Shown: positions 1-5,934, numbered from the stretch's first letter. The stretch: DNA of 8,651 nucleotides from Flavobacteriales bacterium (GCA_947462695.1 CANHQC010000071.1:1-8651), one strand, 5' to 3'. Numbers and translations: made by a program. Notes: generated from the letters alone by a model not told the origin.

Positions 1-4
1 AAAA

Positions 5-106
5 CTTCAATAAGATGAAGTAATAAATGTAAAAAACTTCAATAGGCTGAAGAAATTAATGTAAAATACTTCAATAGAAGATAAAAATTAGCTATTTTTA
101 CTTCAA
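5..106 (+). repeat. 32-bp phased CTTCAA array upstream of the ATPase gene
   Basis: CTTCAA starts at 5, 37, 69 and 101, an exact 32-bp period. The first two units (5-36 and 37-68) match at 27 of 32 positions. In units 1 and 2 each CTTC is paired with GAAG eight bases later (17-20, 49-52), giving a small inverted repeat. In unit 3 the gap shrinks to four bases (GAAG at 77-80), yet the next CTTC still falls on the 32-bp register. GAAG 77-80 can also pair with CTTC 101-104, enclosing TAAAAAT 82-88 and ATTTTTA 94-100. 32 bp is close to three helical turns, so the motifs face the same side of the DNA. I infer a protein-binding array, possibly autoregulatory. The array may continue left of the window. 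Confidence 0.75.
70..100 (+). promoter_or_regulatory. weak candidate promoter of the ATPase gene
   Basis: TATTTTTA at 93-100 resembles the Bacteroidota -7 box TAnnTTTG with one mismatch. TTC at 70-72, inside repeat unit 3, sits 20 bp upstream where a -33 TTG is expected. Transcription would start near 107, leaving a leader of about 10 nt before the ATG at 117. If real, the repeat motifs at 69 and 101 overlap the promoter and transcript start, which would suit an operator. Both boxes are imperfect and the region is AT-rich, so chance matches are likely. Confidence 0.3.
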
Positions 107-116
107 ATTAGTGGTA

Positions 117-1268
117 ATGGAACTTGTTCAACGCGCAATATATGATGAGTTTATACGTCAGTTAAAACCTGGGCGTGTGCTTTTGTTGCTTGGTGCTCGG
201 CGAGTCGGTAAAACACATTTGCTAAAAAAAATAACGGCTTCATTTCCTTTGGAGGAAACATTGATACTGAATGGCGAAGATCAACAAACGATTGATTCAC
301 TTCAAGAACGAAGTGTTGCGAATTTAACCTCCTTACTGGGACAGGCGAAGTACTTAGTAATCGACGAGGCACAACAAATACCTGATATTGGTCTGAAATT
401 AAAATTATTGGTTGATGAATTACCGGATGTGCATGTCGTAGTCACCGGATCGTCCATGTTTGAAATGAACAATAAATTAGGAGTACCTTTGGTTGGAAGG
501 TTACATGTGATTCAGTTGTTTCCATTGGCTCAACTCGAATTGATGCCCTACGAAAATAGCATACAAAGAGCGGCTAACCTTGAAAAGCGCTTGTTGTTTG
601 GATCGTATCCGGAATTGGAACACCTTCTCGGAACCAGCGATAAAATTGACTATCTAGAAGGATTAGTCAGTAGTTATCTGTTGAAGGATATTTTGGTTTA
701 TGAGGGGATTAAAAAAGCGGATAAAATCATAGACTTACTCCGATTGATTGCACTACAAATTGGTCATGAAGTAAGCATCGACGAACTGGCGAAGAATTTG
801 AAAGGTATTAGTCGCAATACGATCGAAAGTTACCTTGATTTATTGACCAAAGTATTCATTATCTACCCGATTAGAGGATTCAGTCGAAATCTGCGAAAAG
901 AGATCAGCAAATCCAATCGCTGGTATTTTTACGACAACGGCATACGCAATGCGCTCATTCGAAATTACAATCCCTTATCGATGCGCAGCGATGCTGGACA
1001 ACTTTGGGAGAATTACCTTATGTCGGAACGCATGAAAGTCAACCATTACCTCAAGCGCAGAGTGAACAGCTATTTTTGGCGCACGTACGACCAGCAAGAA
1101 ATTGATTTAGTGGAAGAAAAAGCAGAGGAGTTGTTTGCATACGAATTCAAATGGAACAAGAATACAACACGCATTCCGGCAGCCTGGCGAAAAACCTATA
1201 CGGATAGTACGTTTGAGCTCATTCACAAAGGAAATTATTTGCCGTTTGTGCTGGCGGAAGAGAAATGA
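117..1268 (+). CDS. AAA+ ATPase, AAA_14/DUF4143 family
   Basis: A 383-residue soluble ATP-binding protein. A Walker A motif GARRVGKT is at residues 26-33, Walker B LVIDEAQ at 80-86, and a sensor-1-like strand VVVTGSS at 107-113. The middle part (about 185-260) is helical and resembles a winged helix. The C-terminal part carries DUF4143 hallmarks: YDNGIRNAL at 272-280, GxxWEN at 294-299, and EID (328-330) followed by ExK (343-345). This last pattern is like the D...ExK core of PD-(D/E)XK nuclease folds; whether it is catalytic is unknown. Length is typical of the family. The frame also has a GTG at 111, but ATG 117 is preferred. The in-frame stop at 75-77 excludes a much longer start. It stands alone, convergent with the surface operon, behind a phased repeat array. 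These ATPases are common and patchily distributed with poorly known roles. The family call is firm and the function is open. Confidence 0.9.
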   Translation: MELVQRAIYDEFIRQLKPGRVLLLLGARRVGKTHLLKKITASFPLEETLILNGEDQQTIDSLQERSVANLTSLLGQAKYLVIDEAQQIPDIGLKLKLLVDELPDVHVVVTGSSMFEMNNKLGVPLVGRLHVIQLFPLAQLELMPYENSIQRAANLEKRLLFGSYPELEHLLGTSDKIDYLEGLVSSYLLKDILVYEGIKKADKIIDLLRLIALQIGHEVSIDELAKNLKGISRNTIESYLDLLTKVFIIYPIRGFSRNLRKEISKSNRWYFYDNGIRNALIRNYNPLSMRSDAGQLWENYLMSERMKVNHYLKRRVNSYFWRTYDQQEIDLVEEKAEELFAYEFKWNKNTTRIPAAWRKTYTDSTFELIHKGNYLPFVLAEEK

Positions 1269-1404
1269 GAGCTGAGATAAAGAGAAGCGAGATAAATAGA
1301 GGCTAGAGCTGAAAAATCCTGCTGATCGCCTGTCCACCGTAAGGTGGGTGTATCGAGACGGCGAGGATTGGGAGATGAGATAAATAGAAGTGAGAGCTGA
1401 GATA
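1266..1404. repeat. purine-rich word-repeat tract after the ATPase stop codon
   Basis: Two words are each present twice exactly. TGAGAGCTGAGATA is at 1266-1279 and 1391-1404, and GAGATAAATAGA is at 1289-1300 and 1377-1388. The word order is reversed between the two halves (A-B, then B-A), and all copies lie in the same orientation. The first copy begins at the TGA stop of the ATPase gene. The halves flank the hairpin at 1315-1369. No coding potential is evident. Origin unknown; slippage or a small repeat insertion is possible. Confidence 0.65.
1315..1369. other. long imperfect hairpin, more GC-rich than its surroundings
   Basis: The right arm GACGGCGAGGATT (1357-1369) pairs with AATCCT (1315-1320), CGCC (1327-1330) and GTC (1332-1334). 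The left arm is interrupted by a six-base bulge (1321-1326) and one bulged base (1331). Inside is a second hairpin, CACC 1335-1338 with GGTG 1343-1346, closed by a GTAA tetraloop of GNRA type. No T-tract follows on either strand, so it does not look like an ordinary intrinsic terminator. It could be a non-coding RNA, a repeat element or a cruciform. Confidence 0.5.
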
Positions 1405-1446
1405 TCCTTGTCATGTCCTGATATAAGTAGACACATAGTTGTTCTT

Positions 1447-1499
1447 ACTTCAATCATTAAGAGGTACTGTTGCGGTCGCAAATTCCGACTTCAATCATT
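1447..1499. repeat. two ACTTCAATCATT direct repeats around a palindrome
   Basis: ACTTCAATCATT occurs exactly at 1447-1458 and 1488-1499, 41 bp apart, about four helical turns. Between them lies the inverted repeat TTGCG (1470-1474) / CGCAA (1477-1481). The first eight bases, ACTTCAAT, are the same word that starts the array upstream of the ATPase gene. The layout resembles a recombinase or regulator site, but no integrase or transposase gene is present here. Confidence 0.5.
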
Positions 1500-1531
1500 T
1501 TTCTTCTCGTGTAGATGATTAAGAAAAATGA
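1495..1531. other. AT-rich 11-bp inverted repeat
   Basis: TCATTTTTCTT (1495-1505) is perfectly complementary to AAGAAAAATGA (1521-1531), with a 15-base loop. It begins inside the second ACTTCAATCATT repeat and ends just before the A-tract of the surface-operon terminator. On the minus strand it lies beyond that terminator, so it is probably not needed for it. On the plus strand it could slow transcripts coming from the ATPase gene, but no T-run follows. Confidence 0.4.
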
Positions 1532-1534
1532 AAC

Positions 1535-1566
1535 AAAAAAAATCCCGATCGTATGACCGGGATTTT
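1535..1566 (-). terminator. intrinsic terminator of the surface-protein operon
   Basis: On the minus strand AAAATCCCG pairs with CGGGATTTT (1539-1547 and 1558-1566). The stem extends through a G-U wobble and two more pairs to a four-base loop, and an eight-base U-tract follows (1535-1542). The wobble exists only in the minus-strand transcript (an A-C mismatch on plus), which fixes the direction. It begins about 20 nt past the stop at 1586-1588. Confidence 0.88.
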
Positions 1567-1585
1567 CAATTTTGTTAATACTTTT

Positions 1586-3400
1586 TTACCAGCAATTTTG
1601 CCAAGTCGTACCATCGTACACACGCAATTTATTGAGTGTACTGTCAAAATACATGTCTCCTTTACCTGGAGAAGCTGGTGCAGTTGGAATTGGTTCCAAA
1701 CGCATTACGGAATTGACATGAAGTGTTCTTTGAGGAGTAGACATATTGAGACCTACATTTCCATTTTTTTGAATCACCATAATGTTATTGTCTGCTAATG
1801 ATCGAGTTACTAAAGAGCCATTTCCTCCGTCGAAGTCTGAGTCATTATAAATTCTAAAGTCAAAGTCTTCTGTAGCTAAGTTTTTAAAATCTACATAACC
1901 ACTAATTGAAGGTGCTCTAAATAACTCAATCCCTCCAGAAATTATTTCTGTTGAGGCGTTTTGAGAGGAGTTATATGTAAATAATGAACCATCTAAAACA
2001 GAAAGTTTATGCGGAGGTGTAATAGTTCCAACACCAACATTTCCAAAACCGTCAATAACCATTGAAGCTGATCTTAGACCATTGTTACCTCTATTTGCAA
2101 ATGCGATTCCCCCATCAGGATTCACTGATGATCCATCCTTTTTCTCAATTACCAAATAATCTTTATTGGGATCGGCAGTTAGGGTGTTATCGAAATATAT
2201 TTTGGCACCTTCGTTTCCATTAGGTGTATTATTTCCGAAGGGTTGATCATCAAATCCAATCCCATAAAATCCATTTATTCGGATACCTCCGTTATTTATT
2301 TCCAACTTTTCTGAAGGATTATTCGTACCAATACCAAAATTTCCGCCATGATTCTGGAAATAACTATTAATACCATCAACCCCTATCTGAGCAGAACTTT
2401 CAGTTGTGCCGTTACCTCTGAAAAACACCAATGATTTTTGACCAGTTGTATTGGTTCCTCTAAAAAATCTAAACTGCACTTGATCAGTCGAATTCAGTGG
2501 ATAAAGATCAAATTTGAAATTTGTAAAAGCTATTGATTGATCTCCTTCTAAGTCCATTCTAAATCTTGGGTTTCCTGCCAAGTCTACCACGCCAAAAGGC
2601 ATTATAACTCCAGCACCATCATCGACTGAAGTAAGTTTGTAAGCAGGATTCGAAATACCAATTCCTACATTTCCATTTGCAAGTACACGTATCCGTTCCA
2701 AACTATCTGTTCGTACAACCCAATCTGTAGAATCTGTGGTACCAATAAAATTTGTTAGTGGATCTGTACCTGCATTTCCTGTAAGGCTCCATGATTGTGC
2801 TGCACCTAAGTTACCAACACCAGTTAATGGTCCAGTCGTATATGAGCTTCCGTCAACATACGTAAATGTCAATGTACCGTCTCCGTTATCCGTTACTCCC
2901 GTAATTCCATTCCCTGCAGTTTGAGCGTAATCACTTGAATCAGCATATGCTGCTGCGTTTGCTTGACCAGCATACAGTGCATACGGCACGCTCCACAGTT
3001 TTTGGTAAGATGTAACCGTTGTTCCCGATTGTACAAGAGTGATGCTCACTCGCAGGTATGGGTCACCTAAGCTCCAATCGATTTGGTTGAAGTTTCCTGG
3101 GCTGTTAGACGTCGGTAATCCGGTACCAATTATGGTTTCCAACAACCCGTATTGGTCTGTTGTATCGTTATGAATTTCTTCATAAATAACCGGCCCGTTA
3201 TTGCCTTCTTCCAATGTAAATCGAACCTCAACTGCATCTGTGTTGGCTGGTAATTGTCCAGCGCTATTTACACCAACTTGTTGGTTTCCATTTGGGGCAT
3301 AAACCATTGCTTGGTAATTAATACCTTGAGGTGGCGCTTGTTGCGCAAACAACGAAAAGTAGTAAAAACTACAAATTAGTGGAAGTAGTATCTTTTTCAT
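1586..3400 (-). CDS. secreted tail-fibre-like protein with GNVGIGT-type repeats
   Basis: A 604-residue exported protein. An N-terminal signal peptide (about 1-20, MKKILLPLIC...LFAQ) is followed by the common Bacteroidota module that opens with PQGINYQAM and ends near LWSVPYALYAG (about 24-145). The linker includes GITGVTDNGDGTLTF. Four GNVGIG-type motifs start at residues 242, 353, 453 and 547, each with P..KL or similar after it, as in phage tail-fibre-like surface proteins. The C-terminus GDMYFDSTLNKLRVYDGTTWQNCW is a frequent end of such proteins. I see no S74 auto-cleavage chaperone domain and no T9SS sorting domain. The start is ATG 3400. A longer frame begins with TTG at 3427 and would bury the signal peptide. 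The gene overlaps the upstream beta-barrel gene by 32 nt, suggesting coupled translation. A role in adhesion or surface display is inferred; the partner is unknown. Confidence 0.85.
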   Translation of the reverse strand: MKKILLPLICSFYYFSLFAQQAPPQGINYQAMVYAPNGNQQVGVNSAGQLPANTDAVEVRFTLEEGNNGPVIYEEIHNDTTDQYGLLETIIGTGLPTSNSPGNFNQIDWSLGDPYLRVSITLVQSGTTVTSYQKLWSVPYALYAGQANAAAYADSSDYAQTAGNGITGVTDNGDGTLTFTYVDGSSYTTGPLTGVGNLGAAQSWSLTGNAGTDPLTNFIGTTDSTDWVVRTDSLERIRVLANGNVGIGISNPAYKLTSVDDGAGVIMPFGVVDLAGNPRFRMDLEGDQSIAFTNFKFDLYPLNSTDQVQFRFFRGTNTTGQKSLVFFRGNGTTESSAQIGVDGINSYFQNHGGNFGIGTNNPSEKLEINNGGIRINGFYGIGFDDQPFGNNTPNGNEGAKIYFDNTLTADPNKDYLVIEKKDGSSVNPDGGIAFANRGNNGLRSASMVIDGFGNVGVGTITPPHKLSVLDGSLFTYNSSQNASTEIISGGIELFRAPSISGYVDFKNLATEDFDFRIYNDSDFDGGNGSLVTRSLADNNIMVIQKNGNVGLNMSTPQRTLHVNSVMRLEPIPTAPASPGKGDMYFDSTLNKLRVYDGTTWQNCW

Positions 3401-4037
3401 GTCCTGAAATGTTAAATGATAATCCAATTAGTGCTTTGTGTGCGAAATTCTTCGTCCGCTCTCCTTCATCCTTTTTCTCGATTTGATTAAGACCAAGGTT
3501 GTAACGGTATTCAGCTATAATTGACAGGGATTCTGTCACTTTGAAGCGGCCAGAAACTAATGCGCCGACATTTAGATCCCATGCTTTGAGAGCGTCAGTT
3601 TCCTTTAAATCATAGCTTGTTTCTCCAATTTGTTGTTCACCTTTGAGCAAATAGTCATAACCGATGATAACCCCTGGTGAGATGCTAAAATTTGGCTTAT
3701 TAAACACATGGAAAAGGTAGCTAGCTCCAACTCCCAAATAATTCAATTTCCATGAAATAGGATCGTTTAAAAATTCAGATTTCGCCCCAGCTTCACTGTA
3801 AAGAATCTCAGGTCGGAGCAAATGTCTTTTACCAAGACGCATACCTAAACTTATTGCATAAGCATTCCCGTTGGTAAGTGTCAGGTTTTCATCCTCTTGC
3901 CCTAAATCATTTTCGTATTGAAAACCTGTGAATGTTTTACCGTATGAAAAGTTGAGGTGTTGAATGAGTTTAGAATCTTGTGCTTGGGTATGAATACCAA
4001 GAGCCAAAAACAAACCACTCAAAAATAAGTGTTTCAT
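3369..4037 (-). CDS. small outer-membrane beta-barrel protein
   Basis: A 222-residue protein with a signal peptide (1-20, MKHLFLSGLFLALGIHTQAQ). Alternating amphipathic strands follow, for example AYAISLGMRLG, LNYLGVGASYLF, FSISPGVIIGYDYLL, WDLNVGALVSGRF, LSIIAEYRYNLGL and KALIGLSFNI. This fits an eight-to-ten-strand barrel of the PorT-like/OmpA-like beta-barrel families of Bacteroidota. The last strand ends at about 210, and the extra polar tail SGHEKDTTSTNL reads into the start of the next gene. The start lies 3 nt after the stop of the T9SS protein gene, so the two are cotranscribed. Its neighbours are both exported, so it may anchor or assist them at the outer membrane. That is inference; no specific substrate or secretion role can be read from the sequence. 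Confidence 0.82.
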   Translation of the reverse strand: MKHLFLSGLFLALGIHTQAQDSKLIQHLNFSYGKTFTGFQYENDLGQEDENLTLTNGNAYAISLGMRLGKRHLLRPEILYSEAGAKSEFLNDPISWKLNYLGVGASYLFHVFNKPNFSISPGVIIGYDYLLKGEQQIGETSYDLKETDALKAWDLNVGALVSGRFKVTESLSIIAEYRYNLGLNQIEKKDEGERTKNFAHKALIGLSFNISGHEKDTTSTNL

Positions 4038-4040
4038 GAT

Positions 4041-4523
4041 TTAATGTATTATGTTGATTTTAAAGGAAGACGAGCGTCCGCCACTGGTAATAAATAAATG
4101 GTACATACCAGCAGTTGGTTGGTAAAGTTCTACCGGAACAAGTGAATTCCCAATTGATTTTTCATTTAAAAGTAATCTTCCTGATTGATCACTCAATTGG
4201 TAAGTAAACTGTTCATTATTTGGCAAATCAACCTGAAAACTAAATATCCCATTATTTGGGTTGGGAAAAATGAGCGCATTTAATTCGTTATATTCAGCTT
4301 GAGCATAAAAGGCTTGGTGGAAACCCTGACGTATTCCTGAACCGTCATTTTTATTGATGTGTGAAGTCGCGCTTGGCTGTCCAGCGGTTTGTTGAATCGT
4401 CACATTGTTTGAACTTGCGGTTGAACCAAAACTACCTATGGTAGATCGAATGATTTTCTGAGAGAAGGCAGAGATCGATAAAAAAGTAATTACGAAAGCT
4501 GCTAAAACAGATTTGTATTTCAT
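4041..4523 (-). CDS. small secreted protein with T9SS type A sorting domain
   Basis: A 160-residue protein with a signal peptide (1-22, cleavage after AFSQ). A short central region holds the pattern GSFGSTASSNNVTIQQTAGQ...SGIRQGFHQ, frequent in small Bacteroidota T9SS proteins. A C-terminal type A sorting domain follows at about 84-160: it begins ALIFPNPNNGIFSF, has the GRLLL and PTAGMYHLFITSGG strands, and ends in SSSFKINIIH. It should cross the inner membrane by Sec and the outer membrane by T9SS, then be attached to the surface or released after sorting-domain cleavage. The start is ATG 4523; a TTG at 4529 in the same frame adds only two residues. It is first in a three-gene operon. With almost no catalytic-sized domain, it is probably a structural or adhesive part. 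Function unknown. Confidence 0.85.
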   Translation of the reverse strand: MKYKSVLAAFVITFLSISAFSQKIIRSTIGSFGSTASSNNVTIQQTAGQPSATSHINKNDGSGIRQGFHQAFYAQAEYNELNALIFPNPNNGIFSFQVDLPNNEQFTYQLSDQSGRLLLNEKSIGNSLVPVELYQPTAGMYHLFITSGGRSSSFKINIIH

Positions 4524-4544
4524 GAACAATGGTTATTTCGGCTC

Positions 4545-4576
4545 TAAAGGTAGTAATATTAATTTCTTCTAAACAA
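4545..4576 (-). promoter_or_regulatory. candidate promoter of the surface-protein operon
   Basis: On the minus strand TTG (4576-4574) is followed after 21 bp by TACCTTTA (4552-4545), one base off the Bacteroidota -7 consensus TAnnTTTG. The expected transcript start gives a leader of about 15 nt before ATG 4523. The -33 box lies in the T-tract of the rplT terminator, so the two operons are separated with no spare sequence. Confidence 0.5.
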
Positions 4577-4606
4577 AAAAAATCCCGATCATTCGACCGG
4601 GATTTT
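4575..4606 (-). terminator. intrinsic terminator of the thrS-infC-rpmI-rplT operon
   Basis: On the minus strand AAAATCCCGGTC pairs with GATCGGGATTTT through nine plus three pairs (one G-U), with loop GAAT. It is followed by an eight-base U-tract (4575-4582). It starts 24 nt past the rplT stop. It is nearly identical to the terminator at 1535-1566: 35 of 38 bases match, with the differences only in the loop. Confidence 0.9.
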
Positions 4607-4630
4607 CACTATATAGAGTTCTATTTGGGT

Positions 4631-4978
4631 TTATTTTCTCACAGCATCCACAACAGCTTTGAAAGCTTCTGGATGGTTCATGGCTAAATCGGCAAGAACT
4701 TTACGGTTCAATTCGATACCACTTTTGTGCACTGCACCCATGAATTGAGAATAGCTCATTCCGTGCATACGGGCTCCTGCGTTGATACGCGCGATCCAAA
4801 GTGCACGGAAGTTTCTTTTCTTTTGCTTACGACCTTCGTAGGCGTAGTTCAAACCTTTTTCTACTGCGTTTTTCGCAACGGTCCAAACATTTTTTCTGCG
4901 ACCAAAGTATCCTTTGGCTAGTTTCATCAAGTTCTTTCTTCTAGCTCTTGACGCAACGTGATTTACTGATCTTGGCAT
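4631..4978 (-). CDS. rplT: 50S ribosomal protein L20
   Basis: A 115-residue basic protein of normal L20 length, starting [30 protein letters not shown]. It contains the family signature region around [28 protein letters not shown] (about 55-80). L20 binds 23S rRNA early in 50S assembly; its basic N-terminal extension threads into the rRNA and its globular C-terminal part binds the surface. In well-studied bacteria L20 also represses its own operon by binding the mRNA. It is the last gene of the translation operon, followed by a strong terminator. The 98-nt spacer before it is structured, which is a plausible place for such control. Confidence 0.98.
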   Translation of the reverse strand: MPRSVNHVASRARRKNLMKLAKGYFGRRKNVWTVAKNAVEKGLNYAYEGRKQKKRNFRALWIARINAGARMHGMSYSQFMGAVHKSGIELNRKVLADLAMNHPEAFKAVVDAVRK

Positions 4979-5080
4979 ATTTTTACGTTTTTTGATAAAG
5001 AGTGACCGCCGTGGCGATTCTTAGGTACTCGTTACCGGGTTAACTTAAACCATGTACAAATCCATAAGCCCGAGGCTTAT
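4979..5080 (-). promoter_or_regulatory. structured rpmI-rplT spacer, candidate autoregulatory leader
   Basis: Several hairpins can form in the mRNA. A 7-bp stem with a UCG loop (5080-5064) covers the rpmI stop codon. A GGUU/AACC stem follows. Then GAGUACC (5030-5024) can pair with GGU-C-ACUC (5007-5000, one bulged base), enclosing a GC-rich loop with GCCACGGC. GGUA/UACC, loop ACGAG, competes for the same ACC bases, so two alternative folds are possible. No U-tract follows, so none is a terminator. The last 20 nt before the start are A-rich and open, typical of Bacteroidota start regions. Control by L20 is inferred from the family's known behaviour, not shown. Confidence 0.4.
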
Positions 5081-5274
5081 TTCATGCACAATTGTAATTT
5101 TACATTCGACAAATCTGATTCGTGTACCAAACCAGCGTGTGTCAGATTACGCTTGCGTTTTGTCGACTTCTTTGTCAAGATGTGACTTTTGAACGCGTGC
5201 TTTCTTTTGATTTTACCGCTTCCAGTGATCGTGAATCGCTTCTTTGCACTGGATTTAGTTTTCATTTTTGGCAT
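5077..5274 (-). CDS. rpmI: 50S ribosomal protein L35
   Basis: A 65-residue, strongly basic protein matching L35 throughout: [48 protein letters not shown]. The length is standard. It is a component of the large ribosomal subunit, and its gene classically lies between infC and rplT, as here. The C-terminus ends [10 protein letters not shown]; the Cys-Met-Lys end is slightly unusual, and its codons border the hairpin that overlaps the stop. A 111-nt spacer separates it from infC, and a 98-nt spacer from rplT. Confidence 0.97.
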   Translation of the reverse strand: MPKMKTKSSAKKRFTITGSGKIKRKHAFKSHILTKKSTKRKRNLTHAGLVHESDLSNVKLQLCMK

Positions 5275-5315
5275 CTCTCTTCAATTTTAAGGTTACCTCT
5301 ATATAGTTATTTTTT

Positions 5316-5389
5316 AGCTTTAGGCTTTAAGCTATATGCTTTAAGCTTTAGGCATGCTTACAGCCTATGGCCAACTGCCTACAGCCTAT
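5316..5389. repeat. word-repeat tract between infC and rpmI
   Basis: Short words recur exactly. AGCTTTAGGC is at 5316-5325 and 5344-5353, GCTTTAAGCT at 5324-5333 and 5338-5347, and TACAGCCTAT at 5359-5368 and 5380-5389. The tract starts at the infC stop codon: the TAG at 5388-5386 lies inside the last word. It fills most of the 111-nt infC-rpmI spacer. Near-palindromic halves (TTAAGC/GCTTTAA around 5329-5343) could fold in the transcript. No protein is encoded. It resembles the tract after the ATPase gene in style but shares no word with it. Confidence 0.65.
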
Positions 5390-5934
5390 TTCTTCTTCGG
5401 GTTAATCATTATAATCATTCGTTTCCCTTCCAATTTTGGTAGCTGCTCTACAACTCCGTAATCGGCTAACTCCTGTGCAAATTTCAACAACAAAATCTCA
5501 CCTCTGTCTTTAAATACAATCGTACGACCGCGGAAAAACACGTAAGCCTTCACTTTCGATCCTTCCTCAAGGAATTTCTTCGCGTGTGCCAATTTGAATT
5601 GGAAATCATGGTCATCTGTATTCGGACCAAAACGAATTTCCTTCAATACGATCTTACTCTGCTTCGCTTTAAGTTCCTTTTGTTTCCTTTTTTGGTTGTA
5701 AAGAAACTTGCGGTAATCGAGTATTTTACAAACCGGTGGAACGGCATTCGGTGAAATCTCAACAAGGTCTAATTCTTGTTCTTCAGCTAGGCGAATTCCT
5801 TCAGCAACGCTCATCAACTGAGGCTCTTGTCCTTCAATAACCAACCGAATTTCACGTGAAGTGATTTTCTCATTGATCTTGTGTGGATCAGCTTCTTCTC
5901 TTTTTACAAAGGGTTTTTTTGTGTTTCTTCTCAT
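5386..5934 (-). CDS. infC: translation initiation factor IF-3
   Basis: A 182-residue IF-3. The N-terminal domain (about 16-85) includes [13 protein letters not shown], the [23 protein letters not shown] signature region and a lysine-rich linker (about 80-97). The C-terminal domain (about 98-180) carries [39 protein letters not shown] and a [12 protein letters not shown] end. IF-3 binds the 30S subunit, blocks premature 50S joining and checks the start codon and initiator tRNA. The start is fixed: ATG 5934 is directly preceded by an in-frame TAG. It is therefore an ordinary ATG, unlike the AUU start that autoregulates E. coli infC. The thrS stop lies 8 nt upstream, so the two genes are cotranscribed and probably coupled. 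Confidence 0.98.
   Translation of the reverse strand: MRRNTKKPFVKREEADPHKINEKITSREIRLVIEGQEPQLMSVAEGIRLAEEQELDLVEISPNAVPPVCKILDYRKFLYNQKRKQKELKAKQSKIVLKEIRFGPNTDDHDFQFKLAHAKKFLEEGSKVKAYVFFRGRTIVFKDRGEILLLKFAQELADYGVVEQLPKLEGKRMIIMINPKKK

Noticed and set aside
5..104. CRISPR-like array
   Set aside because: The conserved part is only about 6-16 bases, the filler between units 1 and 2 is also similar, and no cas gene is present.
1405..1446. Insertion sequence end (TGTC...GACA near 1414-1433)
   Set aside because: The arms are four bases, no matching distant end or transposase fragment was found, and the similarity is only an impression.
1107..1481. Minus-strand open frame of 124 codons
   Set aside because: It is antisense to the ATPase 3' end and the repeat tract, with low-complexity serine-rich translation and no family resemblance.
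1586..1900. Peptidase S74 tail-fibre chaperone domain at the C-terminus
   Set aside because: The end is the short YFDSTLNKLRVYDGTTW module; no S74 catalytic region is visible.
2736..2924. Plus-strand 62-codon frame
   Set aside because: It is a shadow of the tail-fibre-like gene on the other strand.
3401..3427. Longer start of the tail-fibre-like gene (TTG at 3427)
   Set aside because: It would place nine residues before a clear signal peptide starting MKK at 3400.
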